Below, one piece after another: positions 1 through 8,000 of a stretch of DNA of 17,468 nucleotides. Source of the DNA: JAGOEX01 sp964630905 (GTDB taxonomy: Bacteria > UBP6 > UBA1177). Location: contig CAZVWR010000061.1 in NCBI GenBank assembly GCA_964630905.1, positions 1 to 17,468 on the forward strand. Direction: 5' to 3'. Made by a program: the position numbers and the translations under genes. The notes under the pieces are model-generated. The model saw only the letters and a list, made by a program, of their open reading frames with translations. It was not told the origin of the DNA and made no database searches. Position 1 is the first letter of the stretch. Each line of letters opens with the position of its first letter.

Positions 1-2020
1 GTTCAAGTATTTCAAAAACCCTGAAATCTTCAGGCACTTCAACATCAAATGAAACGATATTGTTATCCAGTATCCAGTGTTCATTTGAACCTGCAAGACA
101 TTTTGTTTCAGTCGGAGCTGTCTTAACTTTCAAATTCACGATAATGGCTGTCATGACCTTTCTGGAACGGAGAACTGAAACTATATGTGAATCTGGAACA
201 TCTATTATTCTGTTTATCGTTCCTTCCAGGAGATAGGGCTTGAGCCCGCTTATGTCTCTGTTGACATTTCCCATTTCCGCCCATGTATCGGGCACTTTTT
301 CAATAAGTTCCTCATTAGTCATAAAATGCATCAGACCTTTAGCTCCCACCATCGGAACATTAAGGGTCTGCAGCCTGTATTCTGCGGGATTCGGTTGACG
401 AAGAACCTCTGTCCCGACTAACGGAATTGTTGTATTCCAACCGCTGAACAAACCCTGAGTATATGACCAGGTGGTGTGAGGCATGTGGTTTTCATAAACA
501 AGACATAGTTGATCAAATGCTCCGCGAAGAGGAGGATGTGTTCCTGCAACAGTTATATGGGGAGCACATGCCGCAACATAGTAGTCAAAGCCCTGAATAT
601 CAGTTGCTCCTGCGAAAGATCCGTTATATCGACCCCTTGATCCACCGATGTAAGTCGGCATCTCAGGCCATTTTCCCCAGGTTTTTCTTGCATACTGTGC
701 TCTAGTTTCAGGTTTTGGATAATCGTTGTCAAGAAGAGAATTGTCACATTCATCGGCATGAAGTGCCGCCGCTATCCTTGAAACATCAGGAAATTCAAGA
801 TAATGATCAGGATGCTCGATTGTAAAAATGTGGTGTATATCATCAGTCGTGGAAACTGGACCAAGCAATTCAAAAATGTCGCTTGTTCCTTTTCCGAACT
901 TATTGTGACACTCGGCAGCATATGAAGGACGGGTAAAAAAGGTGTCAAACCCGTGAGATCTATGATCCTCAAAAAGTTCTGTGTTATAAGGCGGATAAGG
1001 ACAGTCACTTCCGCTCTGCCATGTCATAATCGGAAAAAAGTTTCTAATCACTCGTCCACCGGCAGTTGATGGGGAAAGCTTATCTGTGAGTACTGTTACA
1101 GTCCACGGGTCTCCCGGTTTAACCGCTTCACAAAGTTCAAGAGTTACAAGTTTTGTTTCAAACGGTTTGATATTTTTATCGGCAATGCAGGATGAATCAG
1201 TCACATTTCTTCCGTTGAACAGCACTGTATTTATTTTAACCGGTTCAAAATGTCTGTTCTCAAAATAAATGACAACTGTTTTGTAATCATCAACGAAACC
1301 GACATATTTAAGGGGAATCTGATTGATCTTTACATCAAATGACCCTTCAAAGGCAACACCTTCATCCGTTTCCACCTTAAGCGTTCCTGTCGATACACTG
1401 TCCCATGATGATTCACGGCTGTGGAAGTTGACCCAGAATGCATCTCCCTGAGCAAAAGTGAGCGGATAGACATGGTACCAGTCAAGTTTCTTCTGAGTAA
1501 GCAGATCGTTGACATTTACCCCGTTTATCAGAACAGCAGTCACTTCCCCACCTTTTAATGCAATGCCGGTCGTGTTGAACCTTCCGCCGTTTACCGGAGC
1601 CGGAATTGGATTTGTAACATCACCTTCCTGATAATCAGGATAATAGAAATCTTTCCTGAAACTCGCATAAAGCGCCGTATCTACTGTTTTTTCAGAACAG
1701 GCACCAGATAAAGGAGAACATTTTATTTCTTCCACGATAAGACATTCAGGGCAGTCATTTTCTTCAGGAATTTCTACATCATCGTCTTCTTTGGAAAAGT
1801 CGCTTTCCTCATTGTCAATGTCTTCCATTTCATCTTCATTTTCAACTTCATCAGTTTTCTCAGTTTCATCATCTTCGATAGAAAGATCGGTTTCGACAAT
1901 TGTTCCGTCATCCGTTGGATCATCGTTTTCCAAATCATTTGAAGAACTTGGCTCTCCATGCGAACATGAAAAAAAGAAAAATAAAACAATAAAAGAAATT
2001 ACAGAAATCCTTTTAAACAT
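1..2020 (-). CDS. Lipoprotein with acidic tether and probable glycoside-hydrolase-like domain (3' partial)
   Basis: This reading frame is open from 2020 to the left window edge, giving 673 visible codons; the C-terminus is outside. ATG at 2020 is preferred over the in-frame ATG at 2026, because GAGAGG lies 6 nt before 2020 but directly abuts 2026. The N-terminus is a basic, very hydrophobic signal ending in FFFSC, with Cys19 as the likely lipidated residue. Residues about 25-80 are strongly Asp/Glu-rich. After a Cys-containing stretch (CPEC and nearby) comes a beta-rich part (about 110-270) and then a segment resembling TIM-barrel glycosidases: MTWQSG near its start, HADECDN with Asp423-Glu424 as possible acid residues, PTYIGGSRG, a WSYTQG stretch and VGAKGLMHF. 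The family assignment rests on this pattern only, and no specific GH family is claimed. The gene is third in the operon, 37-38 nt after the giant lipoprotein, so it is likely co-transcribed with it. Confidence 0.8.
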   Translation of the reverse strand, partial: MFKRISVISFIVLFFFFSCSHGEPSSSNDLENDDPTDDGTIVETDLSIEDDETEKTDEVENEDEMEDIDNEESDFSKEDDDVEIPEENDCPECLIVEEIKCSPLSGACSEKTVDTALYASFRKDFYYPDYQEGDVTNPIPAPVNGGRFNTTGIALKGGEVTAVLINGVNVNDLLTQKKLDWYHVYPLTFAQGDAFWVNFHSRESSWDSVSTGTLKVETDEGVAFEGSFDVKINQIPLKYVGFVDDYKTVVIYFENRHFEPVKINTVLFNGRNVTDSSCIADKNIKPFETKLVTLELCEAVKPGDPWTVTVLTDKLSPSTAGGRVIRNFFPIMTWQSGSDCPYPPYNTELFEDHRSHGFDTFFTRPSYAAECHNKFGKGTSDIFELLGPVSTTDDIHHIFTIEHPDHYLEFPDVSRIAAALHADECDNSLLDNDYPKPETRAQYARKTWGKWPEMPTYIGGSRGRYNGSFAGATDIQGFDYYVAACAPHITVAGTHPPLRGAFDQLCLVYENHMPHTTWSYTQGLFSGWNTTIPLVGTEVLRQPNPAEYRLQTLNVPMVGAKGLMHFMTNEELIEKVPDTWAEMGNVNRDISGLKPYLLEGTINRIIDVPDSHIVSVLRSRKVMTAIIVNLKVKTAPTETKCLAGSNEHWILDNNIVSFDVEVPEDFRVFEILE

Positions 2021-2058
2021 TTTCATCCTCTCAAAAAAAACCGCTCAAAACACATATT

Positions 2059-5000
2059 TTATTTAATACATTTTCCTTTGTAACAATTACCACTGCAGCA
2101 GTCAGTTGATGAAACACATTGACCTTCAAGCTCAGAACACTGACAGATTCCTTTGTTACATATTCCGGTACAGCAGTTGGAATTAGTAATGCAAGACTGG
2201 TCAGTTGTCCTGCATGAGCAGAATTTTTTAGTAGCTCCGGCACAGACTCCTGTACAGCATTCACTGTTCAGCAGACAGCTTGTTGTTAAGGATTTGCAGC
2301 ATTTTGATTCATCACCGCAACTCATTCCTGTGCAGCATTCTGAATTTAAGGAACAGTCAATCCCGAGAGAATAACAGCATTTTCCTGAAGCACAGGTCGC
2401 AAATTTATCACAGCAGTCTGTTGCACTTGTGCAAGTCGGCTGATTAAGGTTAAGACATTCAGCACATTCATTTGATGATGTGTTGCATATTCCGCTGCAG
2501 CAGTTGCTTCCTGCGGCACATGTTTTATCCCCGTTTACAAGACAGGAGACACATTTGTCTAAATTGTATGAACAAAGTCCGGAACAGCATTCATCGCTTA
2601 AAGCACAATCCTGATTGTTGAGCGAGCAGAACAGCTCTTCGCTGTTTTCTTCACAGATATAGTGTTTAAGCACTGTTCCTGCGGTATTGTTCCTCCATTT
2701 CTTACTTCCTGCCATTGAAATGAAAGCATAGTCATAAGTAGTCAGAGTTGTTGACGGGTATCCCGTTTCCCAGTTGTTGTAAAAATAAGATGTTCCGGCT
2801 GAATTGCCTGTCCAGCCGGCAAGCCCGTTCACCCAACGCCAGGTTCCTTCAATGTCGGCATCCGTAAAACCGATCCAGAAATCAGTCGTCCCGCCAGTCA
2901 TTTTTTCAATTTTTGACTGTTCAAAAGGACCATTTATTATCACAAGGTCCATGTCAAGAGACTCGCAAACAGCTTTTGCATTTGTCCAGTTTTCTGTTTT
3001 TGTCGACATGACATAGCGGTTCTCTCTTGTTTTTTCACAAACGAAGCTTCTTGCCACAGTACAGTTGCTAAGAGACCATCTGCCGTTAAGCAGATATGCA
3101 CAGTTATCGGTTGGTGAATCATATGGATGAAGTTTTGCCCATTTTATATAACTGTCGTCAACCACACCGTTATTATAGATCAGTCTTCCGCTGACAGTGC
3201 GGAATTCAAGATCTTTGTGAATGTCGTTAACTCCTATCCAGTACTGTGTGGAGTCAGTGAATCCGAGAATGTTCCTGACAATATTTTCTTCATCTGCATT
3301 GTTGATTATCAGAAGATCTCCTCCCCATTCAAGGCATGTCCGTCTTGCTGACTCATAATCGAACTGTTTTGAAGGGATATAATACTGACTGTCAAGATAC
3401 CGCGGGACATCTCTTTTTCCTTCAACATTGTAATATACATCAACTTCAACGGCCGAGGTTGAAACGGCAGGAGTGGAGTATGAATAGGTTCCGATGATCT
3501 TCGGGTTGATCTTAAAAGAAATGTTGTTCTCAATTCCGTTTTGCATAAAATCAATAATATCAGGATCACTAATTTCTTCAGATATCAAACTGTTGGAACT
3601 TGAACTCCCTGATCCGTATGTCAGCTCCTCCCATCCGTTCTTGTGCCAGAAACTTAATATTGTCAAATCGTTATCCGCTGTTGCTGTTTTTGTTGTTCCT
3701 CCACCTATCCAGGAAACATCAATTTTGCTGATGATTGCTTCATTCGGCATGCCGGCTGTGCTCATCGGAACAACATACTGTTGAGTGGGAACAACATTTT
3801 GCGGCAGTCTTATCAGGAAGTAATCTTTTACAAAATGATCTGACGGCATTAGTCCTGATCGACCTCCGCGTACAAGAATGGCCTGTTCGTTCTCCATCCA
3901 GACTGAATCAAAATAGAACCGTTTTGAAATTTCATACTGCTCGATCTTTTTGTAGCTGGATCCGTTAAACAGCCAGATTTCAAATAAATCTGTGTTGCTT
4001 GTTCCTGTAAGCACCGTACTTTTATATGTCGGAGAATAACTTGCCGAAGGGCTGTAAAGAAACCCCGGAGATCCATCATTTTCAGGGTCGGTTACTGTTA
4101 CTGTCTGCCAGACTGATCCAGTCCATCTCCAAGTTTCAATATTTCCACTGTGATCGTTAGAAAGAAATGCAAAAACTTTCTGAGTTTGTGCATCGTATGA
4201 TATTGAGAAATTTTTGTGAAATAATAAATCTGGCTGAATACAGCCGGAGGGAACACCGTTTCTGCACTTTAACGTCCACGCTGATCCATTGTATGTCCAT
4301 GTCTCAAGATATGATCCATCTGAAATTGCAATGAAAACAACATGTCCCTGTTCCGGAAAGTATTCCATTTTATAGAGGTCAACTTTTGATGGACTTCCTG
4401 AATCTGTTCTAACCGACCATTCAGATCCATTATATTGCCACATTCTCGCCGGTGATTTATCAAAAAGCAGCAGAACATCTGCAGGAGTGTAGTAAATCAA
4501 GTCGTTGTTTTTTATCATTGCAGGTCTGGATGTATCATTATTTACGCGACTCCATTTAAACCCGTCAAACTCAAAAGTATAGGTGTCGGAAAAGTCCTCA
4601 ATTTCTCCTCCGAACATATACGCTTTATTTTTAGTCGGGTAATAGGCAATTGAGGGATGTGCAACTTCATGAGTCTGGAATGTCCGTTCTTTCCATGCTG
4701 ACCCTTTGAGTTCAAGAAGATTTCTAAAAGGATCTATCCATAAATCGTTATAGGCCCCGAAAGCGGCATATGTGGTGTTCTTTGATTTTGAATACCACAT
4801 GACATGATCAGCAATCTGATATGGTGCCGCAGCAAGAGCAGTCCATGATGAGCCGTTAAATGAATAAACTGAATCACTGTAACTGTAATCAGGTTTTATT
4901 CCGCCGTAGATCAAAACTCTGTTTAAAACTGAATCATACACCATTTTGAAGTTTTTAAGCTGTTGTCCCCCTGTTGCAAGGGTTTCCCAACTTAAGCCGT

Positions 5001-8000
5001 CATAACTCCATGTTGATCCTGATATACCGTCGTAGTATATCAATTTTCTTGAAGTCAGATCATAAACCATTTCTCCCGCAGAAGGATCAGGTCCTGAAAC
5101 CGGAATATTCAACCAGTTTTCTCCATCCCATTCCCATGTTCCGTCGTTTACATATCTGAGTCCGTCAACCGGGTTTATGGTTCCACCCGGATCTCTTCCA
5201 CCGAAAAGAACAGCTTTTCGCCTTACCGGATCATAGGCCATCGCACCGTTATCTCTTGCGCTTGGACCTGTTTTTCCTGTATTGATCCAGTAATTTCCTG
5301 TCCATATCCATGTCTGTGAATAATAATACTGAACCATCTCAATATTTTTGGATCCACCGAAAAGAACATACTGATCTTCCGCTTCAAAATATACCATCGA
5401 TGCGTTTTCAGATCTGTCAGGTGTCTGACCTACAGTTTCAATAATTTTCCATTTGTCACCGTTCCATACTGCAAGATCATTAAACCAGACTTCCATTGAA
5501 CTTCCGTCAGAAACAGTTCTGCCACCGAAAACAAGCAGTTCATCTTTAGCGGGATTGTATGCAGAGGCTCTGCCTGTCCGGTAAAAAGAGCTTATCGGAT
5601 CTTCAAATACCTGTATTTCAGCCCCGTCTCTTTTTGAAGTTAAGGCTCCGGAAAAAATAAAGGAGGGAAGATCGGCGGTTTCATATGAGTTTAGAAAATT
5701 ATCTCTTTCAAGATAGCTTATTTCTCCGTAAGTATTAATAAAACTCGAACTGTTAGGCCATTGACTTCCCTGAACCTTTCTGTTCAGATTTGCAGTCCAG
5801 ACAACATTCGGAACAGGCTGAAGGACTGTTTTTATGTCGTATGGATTTCCAAGATCGTCTTTAACAGGAATCTTTGTTCCTGTAAATGAAACAGGGTTGA
5901 TATAAATGACAGGAACATCTCCTCCGGTAAGAGAGTCAACGCTGAAAGAACCGTTATCTTCAACAACGGCAGTTCCTGCGAGAATGCCGGTTTCAGTATA
6001 TAATGCAACCATTGCTATATGATCAGAAACAATTGTTCCAGGAGATGCTGTCAGATAAAATCTCGGCGCTGATGTGGAATCTATAGAGCCGAAAGGTTTT
6101 CTGTAATAAGTTACATAGTCCCGTTTTATATCAAGCGGATCGGGCTGGTCATCGACAACTGATATTTTCCAGTCTGATTCCCGGGCGATCTCGTTACCTA
6201 CAAAATCTCTCCATATTACCATAGGAGAGTATAACCCTATACAATCATTGACAGCTCTGATGTGGGTCAATGAATTGCCGCTTATCTCCTCAGGCTTGAC
6301 AGCATAACTGCCTGTTTCGCATGGAAGATGGTCGATCATATTTGAAAAAGCTGTATCTATCAATTCATCGGCATACATTGTAAGCACAAGCTGAACATTT
6401 TTTTCACTGAACGGATCCTTTCTGCTGAAATACTGAATTTTCTCTGTTTCGTCCCTTGAATGTGCAAACGCCGGATCTCTTGTAACAGATGTGCTTACCA
6501 GCCTTGGGCCTGTGAAATCAAAAAGAACCCATCCCGGAGTCGCAGAATATATATTTCCGGCATCATCATAAAGATCAATAGTCATATGCTTAATCCCTTC
6601 CCCTTCATTTCCTGTGATATGGTATGAGCCTGAGCATGTTATGTCAGTCAGTGTTCCGGTACAGCCGGACAGAACAGCATCCCTTCCACCGAAATAAACA
6701 GCAGGAGAACCTGATATCTGATCAGCGTTTGTCACTGAGAATGAAAAATCAATGTCAGGCTGATATGATGAAGCGACCGGCCATGAATCAACAAGATAGA
6801 AATGGCTTGTGGCGGTAGTTATTTCAAGATCGACAACTTTGGCATCTGTCGGAGGGGTAAGATCAAGAGTTACAGATCCTATCTCATGGGGACTGGCAGT
6901 TCTGTTGTCAAAAGTGTCGTCGCCTAAAATTGAAATGCTGTAATTTTTTTCTCTTGCTCCGGCGTCACTGCTTGTTACGGTATATCTGTAAATGAATATT
7001 CTGTCTGTGGAATTGGAAGTGTCTTTTGTCAGGCCGAGCCCCGCATCTTCGACCTTTACGGATGCAGGTTTCATCTCTTCGGAAAATGTTACCGAAACAA
7101 CGATCTCTTCACCGCTTTTTGCAAGGACTCTGTTGATGTTGGATGAAATTACGACAGGTCTTGTCCTGTCAACAGGTATTCCGCCTCTTGATGCTTCACC
7201 TGTGTTGCCGGAAATATCCTGAGCTTTGATATTTATTACATTTGTGCCGTCATACGCCATTTGCAGATTTGAAATGTGATATGTGAACAGGGTTCTTTCC
7301 GTGTTAACTGAAAAGGGCGAAGAGGTTTGAATGTTGGTTCCGAACTTAACCTCAGGATTGACAAGTGCTTGAACAGGTTCATTGGTCGTAAATGTGACCT
7401 CAATATAGTCCGTTTCATAGTTGACACTTTCGGGATTGACAGAATCTATAGTTATCTGAGGAAGTTTTCTATCAACATCCAGTTTTCCGATACGGTTCGT
7501 TATACCGTCCTGAAGAAGTTTGTTGCCGCTTAAATCCTCGGCATCTACAAAAAATATGTATGAGCCTGAAATAATGTCTTCCGGATTAAATGATGTTACA
7601 CATGAAAAGGATTGTCCGACACCGTCTGTATGAGTGCATGAGAAAGTCTTTGTCATTTCATCTCCCGATTCTTTTGTGAATGAGAGTACCAAAGACCCAT
7701 CCAGTTTCACTTTTTCAGAAAAGCTGAATCTGACCCAGAAAAGATCATCATAGCTGTTAATCCTGGGTCCAGGAAGGAAAACAGAATTTATTATTACTGG
7801 CGGCGTTGCATCGTAATTAATTGATTTTGTTAATATTTCTGTGGTTGCGTTGCCTGCCTTGTCAACAATATAAACAGATATCATTTTCTGTCCATCCGGC
7901 TCATCTCTATCAATATTAGCCTGATGATTACATGTCCAAAGAGATGTAATTGAGCTGAAAATACATTCGCTTCCCGGCAGAGTCTTGTCTCCGACCCTTA

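Noticed and set aside
463..705. Plus-strand ORFs of 60-100 codons across 1-2000
   Set aside because: The minus-strand frame is open without interruption over the whole stretch with coherent protein motifs; the others lack ribosome sites and domains.
2059..3400. Eukaryotic contamination, because of lectin-like and knottin-like domains
   Set aside because: The domains are in one intronless frame with a bacterial lipobox, Shine-Dalgarno site and operon spacing to an Amidase_3 gene.
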